Of a stretch of DNA of 64,000 nucleotides, positions 46,270-57,189 are shown one piece after another (the stretch's first letter is position 1; each line of letters opens with the position of its first letter). Source of the DNA: Marisa cornuarietis (Eukaryota > Mollusca > Gastropoda > Architaenioglossa > Ampullariidae); the NCBI GenBank assembly GCA_004794655.1, contig SMMW01000518.1, forward strand, positions 1,366,001 to 1,430,000, in the 5' to 3' direction. Below the pieces are notes generated by a model, which was given only the letters and a program-made list of their open reading frames with translations, was not told the origin of the DNA and did not search any database. The position numbers were made by a program, and so were the translations under genes.

Positions 46270-48500
46270 TTCCAGAAAAGTTGAGTTAGATGTCTTAGGT
46301 GCTTCAACCTAGGTTTCGGGTATTATTCCATTAAGCAAGCGTTAGAGGAAGTAGACTGAACAGTGAGGCGTTATGTCGGCCGTGGTGTTGTTTAGCATTA
46401 ATAAGCTGCCTTAATGAACCGGGAGATAGAGGTGTTTTACATTTTTTTTCATCATTAAAAATTAGTTCCAGGCTTGGTAAAGCCACATCGTGACTACGCT
46501 TAAACCCGGCCACTCACTTTTACACAATGGTTACATGGAGTGTCGATTGCCGGCGATCCCTCCCCACTTCCAAAATCAGATTTGCTCCGCGATTTGTTCT
46601 AAGCAAAAATACATCTGATTATTTTATCAAGTTTCCTATAAATAATTTGAGGACAGAAAAGCAAAGCGAGAATTGGAAGAATCGTTTTAATTCTAACTTC
46701 ATCAATAAGTAATTCAATCACCAGTAACGGAAATATGTTTGCCGTGTACTCCCCTTTAGAAAGTAAATAAAATTGCTTTGAAGGAGGGAAAAAAGTAGAG
46801 CAAATTATTTATAGATTAATTTATAAAATGTACTCTCCTAATTCTTTCTTATAAATTGTTTTTTTTTCGGATGAAATGTGCTACCCCGGCAGGCATCGAG
46901 AAAAACGCTTGCCGTGAAATGGCAGATACCTGCCGACATATCACTTGCAACTTCACAACTGCTTATTTACCTTCCACATGAAGAGTTCTCTTAACGTCAG
47001 CACCGCATCTTCAAGTGCGCTGGCATCGACCCCACGAAGGTGGATGAAATAATGGGCAGCTTAAGTGCTATCACGAAAGTAAACAACAGTTGCCATAGGG
47101 ATGGGAGACAACATGATGTTAGTCGGAGGGAAGAGAGGCAACATAAAAAAATGTGCGAAGGGGAAGCAGACGACAGCACTGAACATGAAGAAGAAAGACA
47201 AATGGACGTACATCACATACTTTTGTTTGTTTGTTTATTTGTTTGTTTGTTAAGGAATGTGTATACATATATTTTCGGTGGGTGCCTATGGGTGTGCGCG
47301 TGCGTGTGTTACGGACACGCCTCGTGTGTTTTCAGATTTATCGAAAGCTGACAAAAATGTTGCGACATTCGCGCGATAGCATCATAGGAGAGGGCAGTAG
47401 TTGATTGAGGGGTGGGGTGGGGGGTTTAGAGAACAGGAGAGTTAACATTCGTCAGGTCTGCACTCACAAAGCACGTTTGTTGCCCGATGGGATCTGCTCG
47501 AATGTCCTCAAATTGTTCTTGTCATTATCATAATAAGTGCAGCGTGACGTCACGGCGAGGTTCGGGTGGGGAGTTAGCTGGGGGAAAAGAGTTATCGATG
47601 AGCTTGCTGTAAGAGACTGGTCTTCGTTGTCTCAGCCTCAAAGTGACGCCCCAAGACGATAAATTCCTTAGTCGTGGTGCGAAACCACACAGCACCACCC
47701 TAGGAATCTTCAGTGCAATCAGAGAGGCTCAACAGAAGGCAAGTCACAAAGACAATGCGAGTCATCCTGCTGCTGCTGACAACGGCCAGAACCATGGCAT
47801 CTCATACTCACAGAGGTAGGTATTCAGTTTTTCAGGTTTCTTTTTCTTTTCAGCGGTTTTTGTCGTTTCAGTGCTGCACAATTAGTCTTTTCATTCTTTG
47901 CAATTCTTCACTCTATCATTTTTTTTAAAGTTCTTTGTACGTAGCAGGCTTGGGCACAGCCCTCTCCTTACTGAGTCTTCGATGAAGTGGGACCCGCTCC
48001 TCTGGGATTTGTGACAGAACATGTCACAGGGGGCTGAGCATGCAGGGGAAGGAATTTTTCTGTAAGCTGAGCTGTCTTTGTGCTGCGGCAAGCTGCTTCC
48101 ATCTTTCCGGATTATCCGCTATTTTCTTTGTGGGGTTTTTCTCAGTCAAAAGAAAAGAAATCAAATCCTTGGCCGAGTATGCAACAGACTGTTTGGCAGA
48201 GCACCCCTTTTCTGATTTTTAGAAGTGTTACCGACTGTGTAATGTGGATTTTGATCTTTGAGCTGTTGAATGTTATGCGTGAGGCACGTGATGATGAATA
48301 GAAACGTACTGAACCTGACCACGTGCTGGTATTTTTGTAAACAGTGTACGCGTTCCCTAGTCTAACCGGCAAAACCAGCTAGACATCTGTATTATTGTGT
48401 GGAATTATGTACCGTTGACCCGGATGTGCTCTGCTTGTCGTCGAGCCAGGAACCCTTAGAACTAGTACTGGGTGCTTTCTTCAGCTCCCCCTGTAGGGAC
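46270..48500. other. Intergenic interval upstream of the LINE
   Basis: No gene is supported apart from a possible signal-peptide exon at 47755-47815. A TTTG run lies at about 47222-47250. Confidence 0.45.
47755..47815 (+). CDS. Possible first coding exon (signal peptide) of an unidentified secreted protein
   Basis: ATG at 47755 encodes MRVILLLLTTARTMASHTHR and stops at a phase-1 donor G|GTAGGT. A phase-1 intron just after a signal peptide is common, and the chitin-binding gene in this window has the same design. No downstream exon was identified before the LINE at 48.5 kb, and no TATA box is visible, so this could be coincidental. Confidence 0.3.
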
Positions 48501-48539
48501 TGGTCATGATGCGAGGGGTTGCTCTTTAAGCGCCCAGTT

Positions 48540-50780
48540 TGCAAACTGTAACGTATGTCTTCTATCCTTCAGTCAAACTGTCGAGGGATCCGAGCTGACT
48601 TTAAACAATTCCGCTGTCTAGCATCTCATTTCTCTCCCTCTGGCATAGCCCTAAGAGAGACTCTCCTCCTACCTTCCCCATCTTTCTCCTTTAGAGGCTT
48701 TGACATTTTGCATCAGGATTCAAAGACTGACGTACCTTCAGGTGGGGTTGCTCTTCTTTTCATTTTGTTTATCTAAATACTCCATTCCTCCTCGGGCTAT
48801 TGTTGCCTGGGTTGTTATTATTATTAAGACTATCACTATATGCTGTCTATCCCATCTTCCGCATTCTGCTCTGATCTCTCGGCAAGACCTGGAGGGTCCT
48901 CTGGCCCAACTTCCTTCTCCATCCCTTCTTCTGGCGAACGTCTAATAGGTACCATCCCCCACAGGGGGCGGGCTTCGAGTGAGGCGATGAAAATGTAATT
49001 GAGATCCGTTTTTATGGAAAGTGATTTCTATCTCTGGAGCGACGGCTCGAACACCTTTTGTAGATGAATTTGCTCTCTGCATCTGAGGCAGTTCCCTACC
49101 CTGCTTCGAACACCATCTTCAGATGTGCATTAACGGTGCAAAGAAGAGGGTGACAAAAACTTCTCTCGAGTAAGCTCAGTATGCATCCACTTTTGTAGAT
49201 TGCGAGAAATGTCTCCATGTTAACGCCACGATAATAAAAGTGGTCCAAGAAGTGACATTTCTTGGGTCATTTTTGACCGCGAACTACACTTCGTTACTCA
49301 TATCAAATGTCTACGCTTCTCATGTCAGAAACCCTTGGACATTCTTCAAGTAGTCAACCATATCATCATGGGGTGGGGGGAGGGCAAACCGCAAGGTCTT
49401 ACTTCATCTGTATCGTGCCCTGGTCCGCTCCAAGCTAGACTTTAGTTCCATCATTTATGGTTCTCAAAATTCATGATCCTGTTTACCATCAAGTTTGTAC
49501 GCAGGTGCTGGTTAACCCCCACTTTTTCCGGCGTCTAATCATGTTATCTTATGTCTGTCGTCTAAAAGCTCACTCTGGAAACCTGCTTACCAGGCTGGTT
49601 TTCATCCTTAGCTGTTATTCATTCTTTTTCCTGCCAGCTCCTCCTGGGACTCTTCCTGTTCCTCAGATTTGTCTTGACGTTACAACATTTAAAAACGATG
49701 ACACCAGCGACCTCATCTTTCTCTAACGCCTCCAGGAAATTCTTTCTGACTATCCTGGATTCTGTTCCATCTTTTCAGACGGCAACAAAGCTCCACTGTA
49801 ACTAAGGCAGCAATTCTGTCCTACTAGCCGTAACAGTCGTCTTCAGCCTGTCTTGCCCTCCATCTTCCCAGTGGAATTCCATGCCGTATTGCAAGCCGTA
49901 TAGCTCGTTCTTCGATCATTGGAGCAGAACTTCGTAAACATTTCAGATTTGCTATCTGTTCTCCAAATTCTTCTTTCTTGTAGTTTTGACCACCTTCTCA
50001 TGGTCCATCCAAACCACTCATGCGGCTCTTCTTCGTCGCAGCAAATTTGGTCTCCTGGCCATACAGGTATCCCAGGCAATCTTCGATGGGACCAGGCCGC
50101 AGAGGCTACTTGCTAGTCTCCTGGTCAAGTGCAGTCAATGGTGTCATCCGACTGTCAGTCTAGCATCATGGTGCGTGCTCAGTCCTCGTTGCAACCCCAG
50201 TGGAACTCTCTGGGCCAGAATAAGTCTGACTCCCCACCTCCAAGCTGTTCTGTAAGGCAGGAGGAGGTAATACTAAGCAGAGTTTGAATGGAACACAACT
50301 GTGCCACGCGTTCCCACCTTTTACGAGGCGAAACCCCACCAGGTGACAGAGACACTTTGCTGTTTTCATGTTTTAATTACTTGTCCTGACGTCCAGAGTG
50401 TCCGACAACAATTCTTTTACAGCTGAATCTTTAATTTTTGTTTGTTTAAGTCCACTCCATCGGCAGTTATCTTTTCCTTTTTAAACATCGTAGGACATTA
50501 CCATTGGATTTAAGGTTTTGGTTTTAATTACAACCTTTGGCTTAATGGTAATCTTTCAGGTCCCAGCACACTTTATTTGACATTTTACTTACCTTTTTAT
50601 ATTGCCTTTTTCTGTTGTTTTACATTGCTAGTCGTGGTGGTAGTGTTATTATATTACCTGGAGGTCGTGTTTTTTTTTGTTTTTTTTATACTCTTTCCGT
50701 GTAATGTAACTTTCTCTCTCTCGCCATGATACAGCCTTAGTGTCTGGCACGGCGTAAAACTAAAACAACCAACCCAACCA
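48540..50780 (+). mobile_element. I/Jockey-like LINE with endonuclease start and RNase H, internally deleted
   Basis: The plus strand reads ILQSNCRGIRADFKQFRCLA and SGIALRETLL..GGVALLF at 48555-48770, the start of an APE-type endonuclease. Later it reads HLYRALVRSKLDFSSIIYGS (about 49400-49460), the late RT. Then come an RNase H with FSDGNKAPL (about 49770), PVEFHAVLQAV (about 49865), ISDLLSVLQIL (about 49940) and GHTGIPG..WDQAAEAT (about 50060-50110). Most of the RT between them is missing and stops are frequent. The probable 3' tail (50721-50760, GCCATGATACAGCCTTAGTG then GGCACGGCGTAAAAC) matches the SINE family A tail. Confidence 0.75.
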
Positions 50781-51104
50781 GTGTAATTATTTCCAGATAT
50801 TCAGCACAGATCTGAGAAACAACCGTAGGGTTCAACGTGCTCAGTCTAAATATGCAGTTTTAAGAGAATGAATACTCTCCGGATTGCATTTTTTTAAGTT
50901 TCTGGACCCGCTGCTTTGGTAATTTACGAGGGGAAACATTTCGCCTCCCGCTGATGTTCTGCTAGATTTTAATGGCGGCTGCGTCTGCTCCAGGCACAGG
51001 CAAAAACAAATGCCTAGAGTAATTAACATCAAAAAATCTCTTATGCGGCTAATTTGCGGAGAGTCACTTGCAGGGGAGGGAGGGAGGGACTGAGTCAACA
51101 ATCT

Positions 51105-51370
51105 GGGACCAGTTGCACAACACATTTCTAATTTTAAACACTTTTAGGCCTTAAATCTTTTTAGATAATCAGTTTAAAGTGCACACCACAAATTTAGAAT
51201 TTTTAAAACTAAAACTGCTTTAAGTAAGATAAAGTTGTTTAAGTCTGTCTTTCCGTCCTGTCAGTACAATTTTTTGTATGTTCTTGTGCAATGCATCTAA
51301 ATGGCAGAGAAGAGATTTTGCTTCTTTAGAACAGTTTTAAGGTTTAGAAACATGTCGTGCAACCGGCCCC
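51105..51370. mobile_element. 266-bp MITE with ~27-bp terminal inverted repeats
   Basis: The left end GGGACCAGTTGCACAACACA and the reverse complement of the right end, GGGGCCGGTTGCACGACATG, align with few mismatches and continue into TTTCTAA on both sides. The interior is AT-rich with no open frame. A clear target-site duplication is not visible, so the superfamily is unassigned. Confidence 0.65.
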
Positions 51371-53102
51371 TGGCTGCTAGAGGGGGGGGGGACATACCAG
51401 CCACAATAGCCCCATGCGTGCGTGCTTAAGGTGAACACTTATTTCGTTCTCACGCCCAAACGCCGAAGGTGAGGTGTTTGAACCTTCTCCAGTGACCATC
51501 GGGACAAAGGACCTTTGGGTCTCGTCTCGAGCAAGACCAGCTCATTCTGGTCCAGGTCCTAAATCCAAGCATTAATAAATAAGGATACGACATTGAAAGT
51601 GGAAACAAACGCCATTAAAAAATCCTGTGTGTGCAGGGAGAAACAATCAGTGACCTGCGTGAGTCAGATCTGAGCTAGCATGATTAATGCAAACACTTTC
51701 CATTCCACAGGTCTGTCATGTAGATTAAAGTGGGCGTATTTTAAACCGGGAGATATTTTTTAAATCAAGGTTAAGGTAGAATTTCAACCGCAGAATAGCC
51801 TATAAGACTAGACTACCCACATTTTGTAAGCCGCAAAGTTGACTTTGAGTTTAAAGGTTCGCACCTCGCAAACCCCAGGGTATTCTTTAAGATAAAACGC
51901 AAACTTTTCAATCCTCAGGGTTGTTTTTAAGTTCAAAGATCAAACAATTTACACCGCATGTCTGGCTGTGCAGATATAGTTAGTATGCACAGACACACAA
52001 CCAGACGTGTACTTAACGACCTTTTCGTCGGAGTAACGGCCGCCCTCCCAGATACATGCTGCAGACCAGCAGTGTTACCAACAACAGATGTTGTTGATGT
52101 TGCTGATGCTGTGTGGCGACAGCTGATCGCCCCACCCCACCCCCACCACCACCCCGATCAGACCTATTTCTGACGCTCCCTGACTCCATGGCTCCCTCGG
52201 GTTTACTTTGAATTCCTCGCATTTTTGTTGCCCGTCAGATGGCAGGACGGACATGTTGTGCCGGCAGCTCAGCAATCATGGCATTGACAGTCTGGTCTGG
52301 CACAGACAGGCCTCGGGGTAAACAATCGCCTGGGGGTAATGGCACTTGATGGCACGCCACACTCTTATTCACCTCACTGATGTGAAGATTACTTGCTATC
52401 GGCAAATAGTGTCACTGATTCACAGTAAAGTGTGGCACTTGAACACACAGCGTGGGGGATGTCTTGTGTACTTATATGTTTACTTGTGTGCTTCGTTGCT
52501 TGTTAAAGTGTTGGTTCGTTTGTAGTCCTGTGAGCACAACGCATCATAAATCTCTCCTCAACACGAGAAAATATAAATTCTACCGTCGTTGTCGTCGTCG
52601 TCACCTTTGTGCCTTGCCCCTTAAAACTATGCCACGGATCACCCGCATACACACGACGAGTCATCCGCAGACACGCGCATTCGTTAACTCAACACAATCA
52701 ACAAATGACCACTCTGGTGTAGAACGTCCCTTAAAGAGACAAATACTTATTGACCACAAAATTCACAATTTAAATACACAAAGAAATATGCTCAGTACTG
52801 CTCTATACAAGGCAAAGCTTCAGTAGTTAACACGAGCAGTTAGTCAAACATGATATTTAGCATTTCTTTAAACTCTCACGGCTAGACGTAGCCTGAAAAT
52901 CCCTCTCTTTCTTGGATTATTACGCCGCTCAAGCTGACGTAAACAATAAATAGGCATACACAAGGAGCAATTGTTGACAAACAATAGTGTCTAACAGGTA
53001 TATCAAAACAAAAATTATGAAGAAATGTCTTTCAGCGACAGTGCCCTCGGCACCAACACACAAATACTTGGTTCTAACAACAGAGTCAGAATGGGTAGCA
53101 CA
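51371..53102. other. Intergenic interval, nothing recognised
   Basis: It contains a short CCACCCC-rich stretch near 52130 and a GTCGTC run near 52585. Short open frames on both strands show no domain. Confidence 0.5.
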
Positions 53103-53300
53103 CCCTAGGCCAGCGTTTCTCAACCTTTTACTTGTGACGCCCCCCCCCCCCAGACGAATAAAGGTACGTCCGCGCGCCCCCCTTAGCCCCTAATACCTAT
53201 ATGAGATATGAAAAAATGACCGCCTTTGCGGCCCCCTTTTCAGCAGCTTGCGCCCCCCTTGGGGGGCGCGCCCCCCAGGTTGAGAACCGCGGCCCTAGGC
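53103..53300. mobile_element. Non-autonomous hAT element (MITE) with 8-bp target-site duplications
   Basis: The 182-bp element (53111-53292) begins CAGCGTTTCTCAACC and ends GGTTGAGAACCGCGG, inverted repeats matching at 13 of 15 positions. It is flanked by identical CCCTAGGC at 53103-53110 and 53293-53300. The 8-bp duplication and the CAG..TTCTCAACC terminus are typical of hAT/Charlie-like elements (established knowledge). The interior is C-rich with no open frame. Confidence 0.9.
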
Positions 53301-54442
53301 CTTATCACCTCCTCAGTAAGGATAACCTATCCGTCTTCCTACGCGTGCTTAATTTCTTCCCACTCTGGACCCGAAGCGCAAACACAAAGTTCTCCACTTG
53401 ACCCTTTTTCTTTTAAAGTTCAAGTTATTTCTTTTTACAAATATTTTAGCAACTCCTCACGTATGAGTTATACAGGGAGGACATCTGGTGCGTCACTCTA
53501 CCTTAATCAAAGTCTTACTTCGTTGGGGATGTTCTTCTGGTGTTAGATCAGCGGAAGCTCATGTCTCTGCCTCACGTCAGTGGACCTCCGGAAACTTCGG
53601 ATATCGTCTGTAGGATATCGCCCCCACGCGTCAGTCATTCAGCCTTTCTGTATCGGATGCTCCTCCCCAACCTTGGAGATACGCGGACACCCTTTCACTC
53701 GTCTTTTGCCGAACCACAGGCCCGTCTATGCGCCAGCTCCAGCCGTCAAAACCCGTAGTTTCCCACAGCCTTCCTCGCTCTCGGCGGAGTCCCTCTGTTT
53801 ACGTCAGATAAGTTCTCAGACGCCTGTATCCAGATTTCAGCAAATGTTCTTTCTGTACTGTACCGGTAGTAGAATCACAGCCCTCGGCTTGAATACCAGT
53901 AAGTACGGTGACAACTCTTGTCACTAACCAGCGCTCTCTCTAGCGCCTCACGTCGACATACACTATGACGACTGGTAGGCCTGAATGAAGACTGCACCCC
54001 CCGTCAGTGACAGCACACAGCAAGCAACACACCAGGATTGCCGGAATATCCATCGTCCAAATCGAGCATTCTCCTACTTGCTAAATGTCGGGTCTAATAT
54101 ACCCACCCTTGTTTACATCGCCACAAGGTGAGCTAAGCCCGCCCCACACATAAAATTTTAAAATATCCAAAACCTCAATTTTCTCATGCAACTCGCATGA
54201 CCGCGACAGAAAAACAAGACACCCTAACCACCTGGACGGATGGAGCTCTGCTCTGCTCGCACGTGAAATAAGGTAAAAACCGAGACTTTCAAGTTCTCGT
54301 GACTTCCAGCGTGGCAGTGTCAAACCAAGGCACACCTGTGTGTCGAACAAAACAATACTCAACTGGTGTACCCCCTTGTACGCTACAAACTAAGACCATC
54401 AAAGATTCACGTAGATGATTCCAACAAAGCATGTATGTAAAT

Positions 54443-54636
54443 GACTTCCAGAGGCGGTCCGGTGGCGCAACGGTTAGCGCCTGTCACCAATACAGTGAAG
54501 ATTGGCTGTCCTGGGTTCAGTTCTCGTCTCGGGCACGCTGCATGTGGCATCTGTTTACAGGGCTGGCTGCCTTGCCGTGATATAACCTTAGTTGCTGGGT
54601 CGGCGTAAAACACCAATTTAAAAAAAAAGACTTCCA
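54443..54636 (+). mobile_element. Full-length tRNA-derived SINE (family A) with target duplications
   Basis: The element runs 54451-54628. It has head GGCGGTCCGGTGGCGCAACG with an A box (TGGCGCAACGGTTAGCGC), B box GGTTCAGTTCT near 54514, body GCATGTGGCATCTGTTTACA, 3' tail GTGATATAACCTTAGTTGCT followed by GGCGTAAAAC, and an A-run. GACTTCCA occurs on both sides (54443-54450 and 54629-54636). It is the reference copy for those at 19540, 26783 and 35626. Confidence 0.88.
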
Positions 54637-55194
54637 ACATACAATATATCTGTATTTTATGTTTGGTTTGTTTGTGTAAAGGTGTGAGATATCTTAGCAA
54701 AATAGGTACTGTTAACAAATGTTCGCTACTTATGGTGCACATATCATCATCATCATCATCATGACACATCTGCAATAATCCCCGTTCCTGTGGTACTTGG
54801 GGATAAGCCGGCACACTTGTAAGTGTTCATCACTAATTAACAGACTTTGCACTGATCTGCTCCACTTTCTCCACCACAAAAGCCCCAGACCAGTCAACCT
54901 CGCCCTCGAAATAGCAGCTGCGTGCACACGACGTGCCGCTGATCTTTATTTGGAAGGAGAAGAAAGGAGAGCAATAGCTGAACGATCAAGGAGGGTGGAT
55001 GGAGGAGCAGGGTGGGAAGACCAGAAGCTGTGAGAGAAGTGAAAGTGTAAAACAGGGGTAAATTCTTGTCTCCAAAGGTTGGTGTATCCAGTTTATTGGA
55101 GAAAAAGAATTTGACAGTCTTTCAAAGCTAAATAAAAGCTTACATTTAACTGCCACGATGAATCTTGTTATTTCTTCGATCTTCAATGTCTTTA

Positions 55195-55435
55195 ATCTTT
55201 CATTCTTTTCTTTTTTTCCCCCTCTCTTTCTTCTTTCTCGTTATCCTTTTTTTCTTTCTTTTGTTCTTTTATTTTTTCTTATTAATTTATAACTTTTTCT
55301 TTCCTTTCTGTCTTAATTCCTTTTAACCTTCTGGTCCATTTTCCCCTCCTTCTTTTCTATTTTTTCTTTCTTTCATCTCTCAATCCATCCATCTTTCTTT
55401 TCTTCCTTCTTTCCTTTTTTTCTCTTTCTCTCACA
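55195..55435 (+). repeat. Polypyrimidine (CTTT-rich) tract
   Basis: About 240 bp are almost wholly C and T, in irregular CTTT/TTTC units. The strand asymmetry could support triplex DNA. No gene is seen in the surrounding 54640-55950. Confidence 0.85.
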
Positions 55436-55949
55436 CATACATAAATTCACACGTACCCTCAACCATGTAGCACCCCTCTTGAGATCTCAGATGAAATGGA
55501 AGAAGACACATGCTAGTCGAAAAAAAGATTGATTTAAAGACAATTTTTTTTTTGCAAGTCGAGAGTCGTGATGACACAACACTTCAATCTGGACTAGGGA
55601 AGCGCTCGGAGATTTATTATGTGATTTACAATTGTATTATGTAAACCAAAAAATCAGGTCTTTTAAAATATTTGAGGTGTGCTGCTGTGACGATAAGGAC
55701 AAACAATTCAGTGTTTGAGTACAACCAATCGTGACAAAATAGTTTCTTGTGTCTATGCAGCTATTTCACAAAGCTACCCTAGAAATATTCTTGGTCGGAT
55801 CGAGTATAAGTGCCCGGATGCACGTGACATTGCTAAATATTCAATTCTGGGAGGAAATGAAAACACTAAAATATGTTCCTTGACTATCCAAACATGTATT
55901 AAGCTGAATTTTATGAATAAGATAAACGCCTACAAAAGAGACAAATATC

Positions 55950-57185
55950 GGAGACATAGTGTCTTGTACTGAATTCGACCCAGTCATTAAAAATAGTTTG
56001 GCACTATAATAGTGCTTTAACTAAAATTACTTTAGACGTCTTCAACAGTAATTTAAACGCTAATGGACAGACAGAAAGTCGCGATTGAATAAAATACTAA
56101 AAATACGAATAGACGGCTTTTATTTTTTCCGTTTGCCTATAAATATTAACATATCACTTTCCCCCCAAAATACGACTTTATTTGGAATCTAGGGTGAATG
56201 TGTCAGATAAAGTATGTAAAGGAATTAAAGCCAGAAATACTAGTCAGAACGGTTCCTTCAAATGTTGACGAAAAATAGCAAAACTTTCACAGAAGTTATG
56301 TTGAATTTTTGCATATTTGTAAGCACAAAAAAAGTTGAAAATCGTTTAATATCTTCATTTGATTAGGTCATTCTGTTGAGAAGGTCATGATCTGAAATGA
56401 ACTGTTTTGTCATTTTGCGTTCTCTTACCTTCTTGCACTTGTCACTGTTGTACTGTCCGAGTTTCTTCGGCGTCTTACATGTTGTAATATAAAGAACTAG
56501 GCTTAATTACATGCACGGGCAAAACCAGCGGTGAGCAAACACATGATACACGAAGAAGGTCAGTGCTTTTAAAGAACACACAAACTTTAACCTTGCTCTT
56601 TCTTTCAGACTGAAGATATTTATGGAACCCTCCGCAGGCGAAACAAAATTTGTGGTGTCGTGTGTAACTGAACTGAGCACATGGAGCCTTAATGCCTTGA
56701 AATTAGATTGCTTCCCGGTGTGAGCGAATAAATGTAGTCCGTTCCAATGATACCCAGCTGCAAATGTCCCTAGTGTAGAAGAAATTCAAACTTGTAACGA
56801 TTGTCCACAAATATCCTAGTGAACATATGGTCCCAGCTCTACCGTTGCCTGAAGACTATGCAACAGAAACATATCCATGTACAATCCTGACGTCTGTATT
56901 TTGATCTCTTTCTGGGAATGGTGGTGTTTGTAGGTATTATCTCTTAGGGTGGACATTCACCAGGTTTGGGAACATAGTTTCTTGTACAGAATTCTACCCA
57001 GTCATTTAAAAAAAAAGTCTGACACTACTTTTTATGCCGCCGTCATGCTTTAGTAATTTTAAACGATAATGGGACAGCCAGCCAGCCAGCCAGCCAGCCG
57101 TGAATTAATAAAATAACGATAGTATGAATAGACAGCTTCATTTTTTTCCACTTGCCCATAAATATAAACATTTTACTATGTCTAA
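55950..57185 (+). repeat. Diverged ~200-bp direct repeat pair
   Basis: Segments at about 55960-56165 and about 56970-57175 align throughout. Both carry TCTTGTAC.GAATTC.ACCCAG then TCATT.AAAAA, later AATAAAATA..., GAATAGAC.GCTT and TTTTTTCC.. TTGCC.ATAAATAT. The second copy has a CAGC tetranucleotide expansion (about 57077-57102) where the first has CAGACAGA. They may be parts of an unclassified transposon that also includes the repeat at 56826-56930. Confidence 0.7.
56826..56930 (+). repeat. Dispersed repeat, copy 2 (partner at 29515-29622)
   Basis: See the partner entry: exact 20-bp core CCATGTACAATCCTGACGTC with extended flanking similarity. It sits between the two halves of the 55950-57185 repeat pair. 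Confidence 0.75.
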
Positions 57186-57189
57186 ACAA

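Noticed and set aside
53193..53930. Overlapping plus-strand frames after the hAT element
   Set aside because: No domain or splice structure. Part of the frame overlaps the MITE interior.
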